A stretch of DNA of 64,000 bases, taken from Fragum whitleyi (Eukaryota; Mollusca; Bivalvia; Cardiida; Cardiidae). The stretch lies in NCBI GenBank assembly GCA_948146395.1, contig OX411556.1, positions 31,261,056 through 31,325,055 on the forward strand. Reading direction: 5' to 3'. The position numbers and the translations under genes are program-made. Shown piece by piece: positions 22,845 to 34,299 of the stretch (position 1 is the stretch's first letter; every line of letters starts with the position of its first letter). The notes below the pieces were generated by a model, which made no database searches, had not been told where the DNA came from, and saw nothing but the letters and a program-made list of their open reading frames with translations.

Positions 22845-22925
22845 CCTTGGTGCCCAGACGTAAAGTATTACGCTTTTCTCCAGTCATTAATGTAGTTTAC
22901 GGAATGGGGCGACACTGGGTTATTT
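22845..22925. repeat. Dispersed repeat R (GTGCCCAGACGTAA..)
   Basis: GTGCCCAGACGTAAAG..TACGC, then TCTCCAGTCATTA, GTAGTTTACGGAATGGGGCG and ACACTGGG match, with changes, 38287-38372 (AGCCCAGGCGTAAGG..TATGGAGTGAGGCGACACTAGG). Function and ends unknown. Confidence 0.65.
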
Positions 22926-22927
22926 GT

Positions 22928-22970
22928 TTGTTTCAAAGGGGTTTTACGCCGCTTTCAACGTTTTTCTGTA
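22928..22970 (-). mobile_element. SINE-T tail fragment
   Basis: GGGGTTTTACGCCGCTTTCA followed by ACGTTTTTCTGT matches the tail-proximal end of SINE-T; the rest is absent. Confidence 0.6.
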
Positions 22971-23198
22971 AACGAGGGTGCATTGTCAGATACTTCCACT
23001 ATATCAGACATTTCTTTTATAAACGTACAATATTTTTTTTAAGCTGGTTTACGTGTATTTTCAATTTTAAAAGGATTTTGTAAAAGACGAATAATAATTT
23101 TCAGACAATAAACTTTGCTTACAATTGCGTGAACAATATATTTTATTCCAGACTATAGGGTGCGATGTTGGAGGTAATAATGCAGGGTGCAAAATAAA

Positions 23199-23422
23199 TG
23201 TGACGCGTAAGTCGAAAAGGGGCCATCTTGATACTGCACAGTCTGGCAAGGGTCGAAACTTTTCGCATATGGTTGACTTTCTAAATCTAGAACGACCATT
23301 TTTCCTTTCTGAATTTAACCATTTTTGAAGTGCGACATCCGGCTGATCCCTAGAGGGATCTATTTATGTTTCAAATATTTGTTTCCCTAAAATCCCGTAT
23401 AGTCCTTTTTTTGTGTGACATG
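23199..23422. mobile_element. MITE-V, diverged copy
   Basis: The left end TGTGACGCGTAAGTCGAAAA then GGGGCCATCTTG, and the right end AGTCCTTTTTTTGTGTGACA, correspond to the TIRs of the copy at 10669-10887. The internal TTTTTGAAGTGCGACATCC is the inverted form of a motif in that copy. Length 224 bp versus 219 bp. Confidence 0.72.
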
Positions 23423-23534
23423 CAATATATTTACATGTAGTTGGAATTAGATATTTTTTTAAGTAAACTAATATACTTTTTCTACAATTTGTCTGTTTCT
23501 TTAAACAACTTTTTGTCTTCAGCCATTAGATTTG

Positions 23535-23757
23535 TTTGAATGGAGATTAACACCGCTTTCAACAATCTATCAGTTATATCGCGACGCCTATCAATGGATT
23601 CCTGGTATTTCTCACACTAGTACTACCATCATATCATTTCCTAGCTTCAATCTGCTATCTCACATAGGTCTACGATTATTAACCCATTGGAGAGAGACAA
23701 ATAGCCGGAAAGAATAAGTGTCTCCGTCGGGGATCAAACCCGGGACCTCTAGATGCT
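23535..23757 (-). mobile_element. SINE-T copy lacking the A-box region
   Basis: Body from GGAGATTAACACCGCTTTCA to GGGATCAAACCCGGGACC is intact; the tRNA head ends after the B-box region, as in the copy at 2071-2323. Flanks TTAGATTTGTTTGAAT and TTAGTATTTTTCGAAT may be a diverged target duplication. Confidence 0.85.
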
Positions 23758-23764
23758 TAGTATT

Positions 23765-23880
23765 TTTCGAATTGGGTTTAACGCCATTTATAGCAGTATT
23801 TCATTCTTATCACAACGGCTTGAGAAGCTAACCTGGATACTTGATATCTTTTAAAACACAACGGTATTATGTATGTTGCG
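23765..23880 (-). mobile_element. Degenerate SINE-T relic
   Basis: GAATTGGGTTTAACGCCATT, ATCACAACGGCTTGAGAAGC and GGATACTTGATATC follow the SINE-T order from the tail inwards, then similarity is lost. It is arranged in tandem with the copy to its left. Confidence 0.6.
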
Positions 23881-24533
23881 ATGAAGGGTCTGGTCAGAGG
23901 CTTTGCTTTGCTCGTACGTGCAATTGTTGAAAATGTCACCCACGAACTCATTTGTAAACAAATGTTGAAAAATGAGTATCAATTTAATACATGTAATTTA
24001 CTTTAAACAATTATGTGGCGCCATTTTCCTGTTCAAATAAGCTTTACAAAGCATAAACAATGCCCAAAGTAATCGAACTGCTTTAAACATTGACCTATAA
24101 GAAATGGCAATTAAAAATAAGGTCTAAAAGACTATTTCATGACACCATTATTGTTCTATATCTCTCTCCTTCCTTCCTCAGCAATATGAAACAAGTTTCG
24201 TCCTATTGACTTGACAAAAAATCTAACCAAGTTTCATTGAGATTGGAAAATAATCGTGAAATCTAAACTGTACGCAAGGAAATTGCCATTAAGACCCCTT
24301 TTCACGTGAAATCTAATGGATCTTTCCTATTTTCTAAATTGCTCTTCAATGTGACGAAACTATCAGACCAAGCTTATGCCACATTTGTGGTCTCTTGTCT
24401 AAGCAAGAAAATTTTCATTGTTGACCCCCTATTCCCGAGATATGAAATGAATCCTTCCTAATTTCAATACATGTTACGGATGTTTACGCAGAGCTTTGGC
24501 AGACTGTCTAGTAGACTATGATCAGCTTATCTG
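23881..24533. other. No gene; possible decayed minisatellite
   Basis: Repeated phrases such as ACCAAGTTTCATTGAGAT, CCTTTTCACGTGAAATCTAA and AGACCAAGCTTATGCC (about 24140-24460) have the style of the degenerate tandem repeats at 36560-37015, but a period could not be fixed by eye. Confidence 0.35.
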
Positions 24534-24643
24534 CCCTGCGTTCAGGATCACAAAATGGTGCAAAACGGTTTTCTAATTTCTTGCGTGCAAAGCGGGGTAC
24601 AATTGGAAAACTGTTTGCAGCGTCCCATGGTCCTAGACGCAGG
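24534..24643. repeat. Foldback family G, copy 2
   Basis: CCCTGCGTTCAGGATCACAA at the left and CCTAGACGCAGG at the right, with GCGTGCAAAGCGGGGTACAA inside. One inner arm is eroded. Confidence 0.78.
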
Positions 24644-25722
24644 ACTGGTCTCAACCTAAATTACCCGCTTTCTGCTTGATTATTGTGGGAAACTGTTTTC
24701 ATTTCCCCAAAATTAGCAGGTAGGTTTTTATAACAACATCCTTGTGGATAAAAAATATGGAAATTTGTATAACATTGACACCGCATTAGCATATTAAATA
24801 TGTGCTATTCAAATACAACGTATGCTTAATAATTTGATACTTGTTTTATAAATATGTGAATAGTCTCATCAAATATTAGCTGACATTGATTTTAGGTGGT
24901 ATTACGGCCTATTCATCCTTATGAAACATTATTAGTTGAACGACGAAAATGATACGAACGATAACTAAATTGAGTATATATATATATGACAAAAAGCATT
25001 TGAAAAATACGCCTACACCCCCTTCCCCCTCCTTAGAAAACAAAACAAAGCCACACCGGACACTCTTGGGTACGTTTATTGCGAAAACTTTCATCGACAT
25101 TTGTCTCTGTGTTAATGTTCGGTATTGCAGATTTTTTTACGATGTGGTATTTGAAAATGATGTGTTGCAAAATTTCATAGCTTGTTTTATTGTTTATTTT
25201 TATGTTTAATAATTAGGAAGTACGTAATCGACAAACATTTTAAGTGCATTGTAAATTAAAACATTTTTACTAGCTAAATTTGTTGTTTTTCTATTAAATC
25301 TCGCAATTACACTACCCCAATGTTCTAACTACACCGATCAGAAATTTCTATACAACTTCTTTAGAAATGGGACCAGAGTGTAAAAATTGTTTGAAATATA
25401 TAGGATAATCACTTTTTAAAGATGACAGTTACTGGATTTTCCAAAGCTCACAGATTCGTCCGATTTTAAAGCACTTAAATTACCCAAGGGTCGAAAGACA
25501 AATTAACAAACCCACAGTATCATGTTCGGGCCATGTATTCAATATAAATTTTGGCAACACTGTGTCCGAAACAATGTAGAGTTATGAAGCAGCCACTGAG
25601 TGTTCGAATTTGTCCCTTTTCCTGATAAACATTTTTTTTCATGTCTATCCATTTCGAATATTTCAGTTACCCCACCCACCCACTTTCGCGGCCAGAGCCC
25701 TTTTCGATATATTGATTTAAGA
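24644..25722. other. No gene recognised
   Basis: Overlapping frames of 63 and 86 codons near 24909-25209 on opposite strands have no domain. A short (TA)n lies near 24975. Confidence 0.5.
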
Positions 25723-25999
25723 TTGATTGATTGAATGGAGTTTAACGCCGCTTTCAACAATCTCGCAGTTATATCACGGCGGCTGGAGCACCTAACAATG
25801 GATTCCTGGTATTTCCCTCACCAGTACAACCATCACATCCTTTCCTAGCCTCCAGCTACTATCTCACATAGGTCTACGATTATCAACCCATTGGTGAGAG
25901 ACAAATAGTCGGAAAGAATGAGTGCCGCCGTCGGGGATCGAACCCAGGACCTCCAGATTGTCAGTCCGACGCGCTACCAACTGCGCTATGACGGTGGCT
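25723..25999 (-). mobile_element. SINE-T, full-length copy with target-site duplication
   Basis: Complete copy read on the minus strand. The tRNA head (25925-25999) has A box TAGCGCAGTTGG and B box GGTTCGATCCC, followed by the family body, and the tail is the AATC-like run at the left end. Perfect 12-bp direct repeats ATTGATTTAAGA lie at 25711-25722 and 26000-26011. This is the best reference for the family. It inserted into an older, decayed SINE-like sequence that continues at 26011. Confidence 0.95.
25934..25988 (-). promoter_or_regulatory. Internal RNA polymerase III promoter of SINE-T
   Basis: On the minus strand, A box TAGCGCAGTTGG (25977-25988) and B box GGTTCGATCCC (25934-25944) lie at tRNA-like spacing. 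The head is tRNA-derived, but its anticodon arm is not convincingly foldable. Confidence 0.8.
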
Positions 26000-26010
26000 A
26001 TTGATTTAAG

Positions 26011-26272
26011 AGAGTTAAGTGGTATATTTGCTGCATACAGTCATATTGCAGGCGTGTTGAGCACCTAATTATGAATTCCTAGAATTCCTTACCCTAGTAC
26101 AACAACAATACACTATCCGATCCTCCAGCGTCTTAATCAACCTAGACCACTGTTTGCCAAATAACGAGAGGCAAATGAAAACCTAAATCACCTTTATGTA
26201 TGAAGCCCTCAGTCGAGTCAAACTGCTGACACCGTGATCCGTAGGCTAACGCTCTACCGATGGCTGCATGTC
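26011..26272 (-). mobile_element. Older SINE-T-like copy split by the younger one
   Basis: AGGCGTGTTGAGCACCTAAT, ATGAATTCCTAGAATTCC, CCCTAGTACAAC, CAACCTAGACC, GAGAGGCAAATGAAAACC, then GCTAACGCTCTACCGATGGC follow the SINE-T order with heavy divergence, including a decayed tRNA head at the right. Its tail side abuts the younger SINE at 25723-25999. Confidence 0.68.
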
Positions 26273-27256
26273 AATGATCTGCACAGGATTTCAAGAGAGT
26301 CAAGATCTCGGAATCGTGATGGTTTTGTCTAAACTATCGCATTGTGAATGTGAGCAGAAGTTTCGTCGACATGCACTCTGTGTACGTTGCTAAACATAAC
26401 CTTATAACCTTAACAGATCCTTATCGACTGGCGACCCATAAGCAAGTGGAGCAACCAAAGACGAGATCGCTAGTCTTTTCTCTGACTTCTTTTGAAATCT
26501 GACCAATACTTGTTTGTTTTTTCGGACTCTTAATCGACAGGCTACACACTGCATATCTAACTTTACTACTAAAAATCAACTCAGGATGCACGTGAGCCAT
26601 TGCTGTTTTCAAGCTCCTCTGTGTAAACAAGCAACAAAAACACGTTGACACGCTACAATTAGTAATGATCAAAAGTCCTTTAAGTGGGAGGGCCTAAGTA
26701 AAAGTTTCAATGAAATCGGGTGATGTATGTGAGAGTACTCCGGATCTAAAAACGGTGTAGTTAGAACATTGGCCAAGTGTATATCTCCAAAATAAATATT
26801 CAGGTACGATGTAAGAAAATCCAACCAACGAAATCGGAAATTACCTTTTTATCACAATACGTTTACCATATTCTTTTACAATCTCACATAGATACGGATA
26901 ATCGGTTACTTCAAAACAAATTCAAACTCATTAATCAGCAGAGTAATGTATATATTCAACCTCCGCATGGTTAACTAATTGCTCCGCGTTGAATTGCATA
27001 AGAAAGGAGATCAAATTTGATCGAAATTTTTTACGAGAAAAGAATTACTTTTATTTGTAATCATTTTGAAATTGGGTACCCCTTCCTGATTTTTCTTGAT
27101 CCCCAAAAAGTTAAAATTTACAAATGACGTTAAGTTTTGCAAACGTGACATTATTTCTCCACTTCGTTTTCTAGCAATAATATATATATTAAAACTTCTG
27201 AGAATGATTCTTTCATATTACATTACCGGAAACTATACACAAATAATATTCACAGA
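26273..27256. other. No gene recognised
   Basis: The 83-codon minus-strand frame at 26421-26672 has several cysteines but no zinc-finger spacing or other domain that I recognise. Confidence 0.5.
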
Positions 27257-27352
27257 ATGAGTGTAAATTGCAATTGCCTTAGCACAAGGCAAATACTTAG
27301 GGCGTTATGTATAAACCATGTGCTTTAGACAATTGCACTCTACATTCCAATA
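27257..27352. repeat. Imperfect inverted repeat
   Basis: GAATGAGTGTAAATTGCAAT then TGCCTTAGCAC on the left faces GTGCTTTAGACAATTGCACT then CTACATTC on the right. Likely the eroded remains of a foldback element. Confidence 0.6.
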
Positions 27353-28755
27353 AACGCATTGAAAAAGACACTAGGACCATGTAATTGGAATGTCTTAGAT
27401 CCTAGAAACAATAGAAATACTCAGCCTAACAATAAAGGCCAAAGTCTACTTTCTGCGAAGAGTATTTGTGTCTCGCTTTCGAAGTTTACTGGAATAAATT
27501 TTTACAAATGGTATACAAATACATAACACAGGACTTGCAGATCGAAGGTCGGAGGTTTTTTCCTAAAAGACATATTGCATTTTTTACAGAAATAAGGCGC
27601 AATGGATTTTCTCACGTGACGTGATTTAAACAGATCTTTTATTTCTATTATCTTATTTTATTGGATGGCATTTTTTTATAAACTCAGATATTAAAAATCA
27701 GTAGGCATCTAGTTAAAGGACAATAAAGCTTGTATTTTACGTAATCTTACATCTTCATAGTTGTGTGTTTTAACTTTCTTTTGATTTTTCCTAAATGCAT
27801 TAATACAATTCTCTTCCGACATCGCTTGGGGTAAGTTTTCCACGAAATACGTTTAAAGTTACAAATAATTAGATCTACCGTAGTAGTGGGATAGAAAAAA
27901 AAGTAACATATTGCACGCAATTTTTAGCTGAGCGTTGCCATTTTTTCACCCGTAGAATGTCATTTTGTAGTGTTTTCGAATTAGACAATGATACACGTTT
28001 ATACAGAATTCAATAACGAACATATATCACACGTTAGGGAAATAAATCATATGGACTAACATAGGAGCAAAACGTCTGTAGCGAAACTGCGAAATTCTAA
28101 ACGTACCCAATAACGTGCGCCACGTCAAAACAAGCAAGCAAAGATCAACAATCAATATTACAACATCAATCAGCATTAAATTCACAGACATACTTTTGGT
28201 AAACGCCGACGTTTGGATTTGAAATATGAATTACCTAAACTTCAGAAAAATGGACAAGGAAAATAAATAAAAAAGCTTGACAATTAGATGCATATCTTAG
28301 ATTACCTTAATACAAATGTTGGCAAAACGTTTTGGGAAATATGCAGAAGGTGTTGAGAGAATATAAGCAGAACAGACATAACCACGGGGAGTGACTACAT
28401 AAATCACAAACTATGAGCCAAACTATACACTATAGTAAATCATTGCCTGTGAATATTTCCGAGCTACATGATAAATCCTTAAGGTACATGGAAAGTGTTT
28501 TTCGACCAAATTTATATGATATTTCATTTACAACAGAAATCAGTATTTCAAGCGATATATTGTTTTTTAAAAAAAGCTCTGGAACTTCAATTTTTTTCCA
28601 AGAATGATAAATACATACTTCATTCGAATGGTGGATAACCTTCAACAAATTTTGGTTTGTAATAATGCTCAGATAAATAGGCTAAAGTTTTTATGTAATG
28701 TTGCACCATTCCTTACACCCATCTTAATACCGAACAAGTTTAATCCATAGTAATT
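27353..28755. other. No gene recognised
   Basis: AT-rich sequence without recognised repeats. Frames of 64 and 72 codons on opposite strands at 28413-28648 overlap each other and have no domain. Confidence 0.5.
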
Positions 28756-29106
28756 GCCCTGGCAGGACGGATGCTAAGAAACAGATCGTTGCACTTAAGG
28801 TTGAGGTAAATCAGCTTTTATTTACAATTACTTACTTCTATAGATAGTCGACGTAAATAACTTGAGACCTTAAATCGTAGGTTGGTTACAAAACCCTCGT
28901 AACTTCAGCTTGCCAAAGCTGAAGCTACGAGGCTTTGGTAACAAAACGAAAAAAAAAAGTGTTCACGTTCTCTAAGCACGTAAATCCTTTTGGTTTTAGG
29001 ATACAGTTATTTACACGCCTTAACGATGATTGTAGACGTATTTTTGAAAGAACCTAAAGGATTGAAAAGTAAACTTGTCAAATTACGCCATGGCCTGCCA
29101 GTTAAA
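28756..29106 (+). mobile_element. MITE-C, copy 2
   Basis: Starts GCCCTGGCAGGACGGATGC and ends ATGGCCTGCCAGTTAA. The central palindrome (about 28880-28950) is AACCCTCGTAACTTCAGCTT and the complementary GCTGAAGCTACGAGGCTTT. Shared downstream motifs are GGTTTTAGGATACAGTTATT and AAAGAACCTAAAGGATT. Confidence 0.86.
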
Positions 29107-29891
29107 TAATAACGCAGTAATAGTACCAATGCACATGAAAAAACTACTTCCGTGTTTTCCGGATAATTAGGCACATCGCCGTACAGTCCGCAGTTATCGA
29201 TTTTTACTGTTAAGAAATACAAATCACCAGATAGCCAGCACCGGTGTATAAGCCATGGCATATACTAGAGTATTTTATTAAATCTTATTGGAAATGAAAC
29301 GTCTATTGTAGACTTTGTCACATCTGTGGTCTCAAACCTAAGAATAAAGGACAATATCCCACCATCGCCATAAGTTTTCACATACTTTTTTAAAAGAATG
29401 CCAGTCTCAATAGGGGAGATGCATCACCATTTCACGACCGTTGTCCTTACCCTCCATCTATAACCACTTATAAATTATATTTCTTAGAAACGTACCCCTG
29501 GAAAACAAAATCGGCGAATAGGTCGCACCGGGCGGCATATATATTGTCCGTAACATACGGTTCATGAACTTGTTGGAAATATAAGTAACGTACTTGCATT
29601 CTTGTTTAAACGTTTATCGAAATGAATTTCGAATTATTTCTTTAAACTATTTCATGTTTGGATTTGGTAACGTTAGAGATTAATCTTTCACTGTAGAAAG
29701 TAAGCCGTAAATGCCATGATGAATTCTTGGCACATTTGTTCCCATTAAGCTATAGAAAATATTTATTTTATTTAAGGAGTGAAAAACAAGAACCAGGCCT
29801 GCAACGTCTAAACAGTTTTGACATATCAAGTGGTGTACTTCACCTACCGTATCATGCTGCCTTTAATATAGAGCATGCAGCTAAGAACATC
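29107..29891. other. No gene recognised
   Basis: No repeat or coding signal supported. Confidence 0.5.
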
Positions 29892-30056
29892 GTATGTATT
29901 TCAGTTTGTTAATCGTGGCATATGCCCATATGAGTGACGACCCAAAAAGACGATGAGTTGTTACTGGGGATAGTGCAAGAATACATGAAAAACTACTGCT
30001 GAGATCCGCCATGGTTCTTTAACGTTCTCGATGTAACGTTCTCGGGGACTCGGTTT
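29892..30056 (-). mobile_element. SINE-N, 5'-truncated copy
   Basis: Reverse complement matches SINE-N from the central domain to the tail: GAACGTTAAAGAACCATGG, CGGATCTCAGCAGTAGTTTT, TCTTGCACTATCCCC, CACTCATATGGGCATATGCC and the tail CTGAAATACATAC. The tRNA-like head is missing, so this copy has no promoter. Confidence 0.88.
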
Positions 30057-30178
30057 AACGTTATACTTGTGTGTGCCTGGACATTTTAAAAAAAAATCGC
30101 TGCCCTTGGAACCCTTTTTTAAAATATCCAAGTTAGAACCTAAAATATCGACCTTGGTTGTTTTGTTTTTTTTTCTTA

Positions 30179-30446
30179 ATGGGGTTTAATTTTTTTTAAT
30201 GTCTTAATAATGTCTTATCGCAGCCGCTAGAGCACCTAACATGCATCCTTGGTATTTTTCACACAAGTACTACCATCATATCCTTTACTAGCCTCCAGCT
30301 GCTATACCACATAGGTCTACGATTTTCAACCCATTAATGGGAGATAAACAGTCGGAAAGGATGGGTGCCTCCGTCGAGGATCGAACCCGATATGAAATAA
30401 TTGACAGTTCTACACGCTACTTTCTTTGCTATGACGGCGGCTTCGG
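30179..30446 (-). mobile_element. SINE-T, diverged copy
   Basis: Body motifs (AGAGCACCTAACATGCATCC, CTAGCCTCCAGCTGCTAT, CATAGGTCTACGAT) and a head with GGATCGAACCC and GCTATGACGGCGGC are present on the plus strand, that is, inverted. The tail side is replaced by T-rich sequence and the anticodon region has an insertion. Confidence 0.86.
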
Positions 30447-30933
30447 GGCTTGGTTGGAAGATTTCAGACCTGGTAACCCAGTCTCATATATACAAGTACC
30501 CTTGCTTTGTGAAGCTGCTTTAATCTGTCTGCTTTCGATTGGAGTTATCAAATACCTTTCAGACGTTCTCCTCTGAATACCCGATTAGTTTGTATCCGAA
30601 CGAATTTTCTTTAAAAGTTAAGCTAAGTGAATGACGAACGTGTACCCTTGCCATCAGAGAAACAACATCCACGCTTTGCCAAAAATGAAGAGATGCTTAA
30701 TTTACTGGGAAATGTAATTAAGCCAGAAAAACAATATACCATGTGCATGAAAATTTGGTTGAACAAGACAAAAAAATGTTAATGAAAGTCAGAAATGTGC
30801 ACCGTAATTACGTTAGTGCACATCTTAATCACTTAATTGCATGATACTGACACTTGATTACACGGTGAAAGTGAGGAAACATTCACCTTATGTGTCCCGA
30901 GTATTATTAATGCATGTAAGTCGATCTTGCATA
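30447..30933. other. No gene recognised
   Basis: The 79-codon frame at 30337-30576 starts inside the SINE. An imperfect inverted repeat GTGCACCGTAATTACG..ATTACACGGTG lies at about 30797-30867. Confidence 0.5.
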
Positions 30934-31368
30934 TAGTTTACATCATCATGAAATTGGTGCATGATTTTGGTATGACTTTTAATGAAATTGGATGAATGGG
31001 AGGAAGGAGTTATTTAGTGAGATGGGGGGTTTAACATCATATCGTTAATTTGGATGAAATTAGCGATATTTTATTATATAGCTTTAAACAAAATCATTAG
31101 GTTTCTGTTTGTGTGTCTTCAAGGACAAATCAGAAACATTAAAATCCTCACCAGCCAATAAAATCATGGAGTTATTTGATCAATTTGAATGATATGTTGA
31201 TGGGTTTTAATAATTTTTCAGAGTTATTGAACGATTTTGGAACATTTTAATCCATGGAACAGTTTATGGCGTGAGTGTTTTTAATGAATATTTGAATGAA
31301 GGGCTGGGAGAGCGATCAAGAATGGTTTTGCTCGAGTGGAATGTCAATTTAACGATGTTACTAGCTGC
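30934..31368 (+). mobile_element. MITE-A, near-complete copy
   Basis: The left end contains ACATCATCATGAAATTGGTG, and the right end AATGTCAATTTAACGATGTT then ACTAGCTG. The conserved TTTGTGTGTCTTCAAGGACA block and TTGAACGATTTTGGAACATT are clear. The hairpin centre is reduced to ATCGTTAATTTGGATGAAAT and TAGCGATAT. Confidence 0.82.
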
Positions 31369-31782
31369 ATAAGATCCTACAAGGGTTTTGAGAGTAGTTT
31401 AAAATATGCCTATTTTACATCGTTAAATTTATTTGTCCTTGGTCAGATGGTGTGGAACTCAATATTACCTTTAACTCCTTCTCAAGTTGATGTTTCCTGA
31501 ATTCCTGAATTAAGAATTAGAGATACATATAAATACATCTACCAAGTCGCCCATATTGCGGATGTTAGAGCGTTTCGATTTTATTTAGTTTTTGATGAGT
31601 CAACTCACATTGACACAGGATATACTTTGATCTGATCTTGGTCGAGCGGCCAACTCTTTGGGGCTAGGCCTCACATTAGTTACCCATAATCCAAATAATC
31701 TCTTCAAAGCAAAAATCAATTACATGAAGATTAGGACGCTTTTGCGTCAGAAAACATACTTACCAAATCCGGTGTCGTAATT
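31369..31782. other. No gene recognised
   Basis: TGATCTTGGTCGAGCGGCC near 31638 resembles the subterminal part of family M but has no partner end. Confidence 0.45.
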
Positions 31783-32640
31783 AGCTCACCTGAGCGTAAA
31801 CGTGTTCAATATGAACATTTGTGATCTCCTTTTGTCCGTCGTGCGTCACAAGCCTTCAACAATTATTGAAACATCTTCTCCTCAGTGACTAATGGGCCGA
31901 TTTCAACCAAATTTGGCAGGAATGTTCCATGGGTGGCCCTTCTAAAACTTGTTAGTGAAATAATGATTGACCCAAAAAATATGGGCGTGGCATAAAAAAA
32001 CAAGGGCATTAACTAAAAAAAAGTAAGTCAGGTTGAGTTACGGTTCTTTTGTGCTTCCCTTTGATGAGATCTATCTACCCATGAAGTTTCATGATCATAG
32101 CCCGCATATTTTAAGATATATGCTCCGGTGAGATCAAAGTATGACAAAAAATTGGAAATAACTAGAATGAGCCAAGTAGAAATATGCTTCTTTTGCACCG
32201 CACTACCCATGACAAGTTCTATCTACCCATTAGGTTTCATGATTAAAGCTTGTATACTTTTAGAGATGTGGTCCGGACGATATCCAAGAATCAATTTAAA
32301 CAACAAAGCGCAATAACTCATTAAATTAGCCAGGTTGAGTTTCCCTTGATGAAATCATCTATCTACCCATAAAGTTTAGTGATCATAGCTCTTATACTTT
32401 TTGAGATATGCTCCGGACAAGATCTTATTATGAAAAACAACAAAGGACAATAACACAAGACATAGTAGAGTAGGTAGAGCGATGGCTCTTGTGCTCTGCA
32501 CCCCGCAATCAGGAGAAGAAAATACCTGGCACATTTCAAGTAAATCGGACGTTAGTTGACAAGTTATGCTCTGGACACAGGCGTATTAAAAAGTATAAAC
32601 AACAGACGTAAATGTCACCTACGGGAGTTACAAACCATTT
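31783..32640. repeat. Bivalve-type repeat with degenerate ~145-bp tandem units
   Basis: Opens with AGCTCACCTGAGCG and CAATTATTGAAACATCTTCT, a start that I recall from dispersed repeats in bivalve genomes (unsearched). Units built around CTATCTACCCAT..AGTTTCATGATCATAG..GATATGCTCCGGA recur at 32071, 32219 and 32360, that is, at about 141-148 bp. A last partial unit includes GAGCGATGGCTCTTGTGCTC. The same monomer type occurs at 44124-44647 and, inverted, at 45052-45232. Confidence 0.75.
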
Positions 32641-32998
32641 TCATGACAACTTGTTTGTTTCCAGTCTGATAAGTATTTCTGATAGCAAAAGAAAATATTT
32701 AAGAATCTCTCGTTTATTGATGAACTCCTTAATGCTATCTGCGTGTTAATCGGATATCAAACGGGTTTCAAGAAATTCCCCGACCGTCTCCACCTGTTTA
32801 ACAATTGTTTTTTGAAGTAGATGGAACAAGATATCAAAAAATGATATTCTACTTAAGGTCGACCTAACCTATGTTACTTCCAAACGGGTCCAAACGCGTC
32901 CTTTTAATAACAGGTCAATGTTTATCTCTACCAAAGTTCCTCGAATTATGTTCCGGATTTTTTAAAAGACTGCTAGGATAGAGGTTATTAGATATATA
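32641..32998. other. No gene recognised
   Basis: No repeat or coding signal supported. Confidence 0.5.
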
Positions 32999-33270
32999 AT
33001 ACGTACTCAGTGTATTGTATAAAAAAATATCTAATGAGGTTTTGGGAATTGATAATTGCCGAGGCTCAGAGTCTCGACAATTATCGATTCCACAACCGAG
33101 TTAGATATTTTTTCATACGCTTCACTGAGTACGTATTGTATTTATCCAAAAACCTCCATTTGTTTTCGTTGATGCTTCAACAGAAATACATGTTTCTGAA
33201 ATTAACCATATTATGTCATTGTTCTAAAAATATCTACGTGATATAATAAAAAATAACATACGGGATGTTA
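32999..33270 (+). repeat. Family P repeat, copy 3
   Basis: The palindrome at 32999-33136 starts TACGTACTCAGTGTATTG and ends CACTGAGTACGTA, with the core GCCGAGGCTCAGAGTCTCG. It is followed by the same unique arm as copy 1 (for example TATGTCATTGTTCTAAAAAT) and CATACGGGATGTT. Confidence 0.82.
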
Positions 33271-34299
33271 TCACACAGATATTTGTACAGTGATAAGATA
33301 AAAAGAGTAAACAAGGAATAAACATACAATGTTATAATCAACTGTAAAAACTACTTATAAAAAATCTCGAATAAACTCCTCGTTTAGAAGTTAAGACAAT
33401 ATATCTTAAGGGACTCTCAATAACCTAAATGAGACAGAACTTCTGAAAATCTAGATCGTCTTTAAACCGTTTGGCAGAAATCATACACAAATATCAACAA
33501 CTGAGTTTAGTAAAACATAAGTATATAAAACAAACAGAATTACAATTTACATAACTGGTCCAGACAATACGACTCCTGCTCCGCACGAATTTGATTGTTT
33601 AAGCCATAAATAGATTTCAAGTAAACGCGACTAACTTATATGTCAACTTACATAATTTGCCATTATTCGTCAAATATTTACATGCACTTAATCTTTTTAA
33701 GAAATATTAAAATGTTCATTCAGAATATTTTAAAAATGGACAAAATGGGATTCAATTTCAATCAAAGTGTAATTGACGTAATTGATTTTAGTTATTAGTA
33801 GAATATGTTTAACACACAACTACAACCACATTTAAACTTATTACTTTGTAGCATTATTAAAAACAAGAGACCGATGAGGGCCCGACACCGCTCTACTGAC
33901 TCTTTGAAATGCCTTCTTATTACGTCATTTGTGTTTCCGAGCCATTTGCATTTAGGCATTGTCCAACGCCTTACTTACACACCATCGTAACTACACAAGT
34001 CACGATGTGAAAATTAAAAACATCCCTAGCCCACTTGGAATCTAACATTGAAGAGAACGTGCTGGATGCATATGTTTGTCTGTTAGTCTGTTGATATTGA
34101 CATAAACGAATTTAGAATAGTAACGCGTGTACATTCGCTTATTTTACATTTTTAAAGTATAGAGGAAACAGTCATATATCATTGATCACCGTCGCTTACG
34201 TTGGTGGAAAAGCAAAAGCGTATATCATCAAAGAAACTAGTTCGCGATTGTTATAGACGTGTAATCTCCGCTGGAAGGGTGAAAATATAGTCTTGATAG
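33271..34299. other. No gene recognised
   Basis: AT-rich; no assigned repeat. A 61-codon frame at 33805-33990 has no domain. Confidence 0.5.

Noticed and set aside
25925..25999. tRNA gene on the minus strand
   Set aside because: It is the head of a full-length SINE-T with 12-bp target duplications; the same head recurs in other copies.
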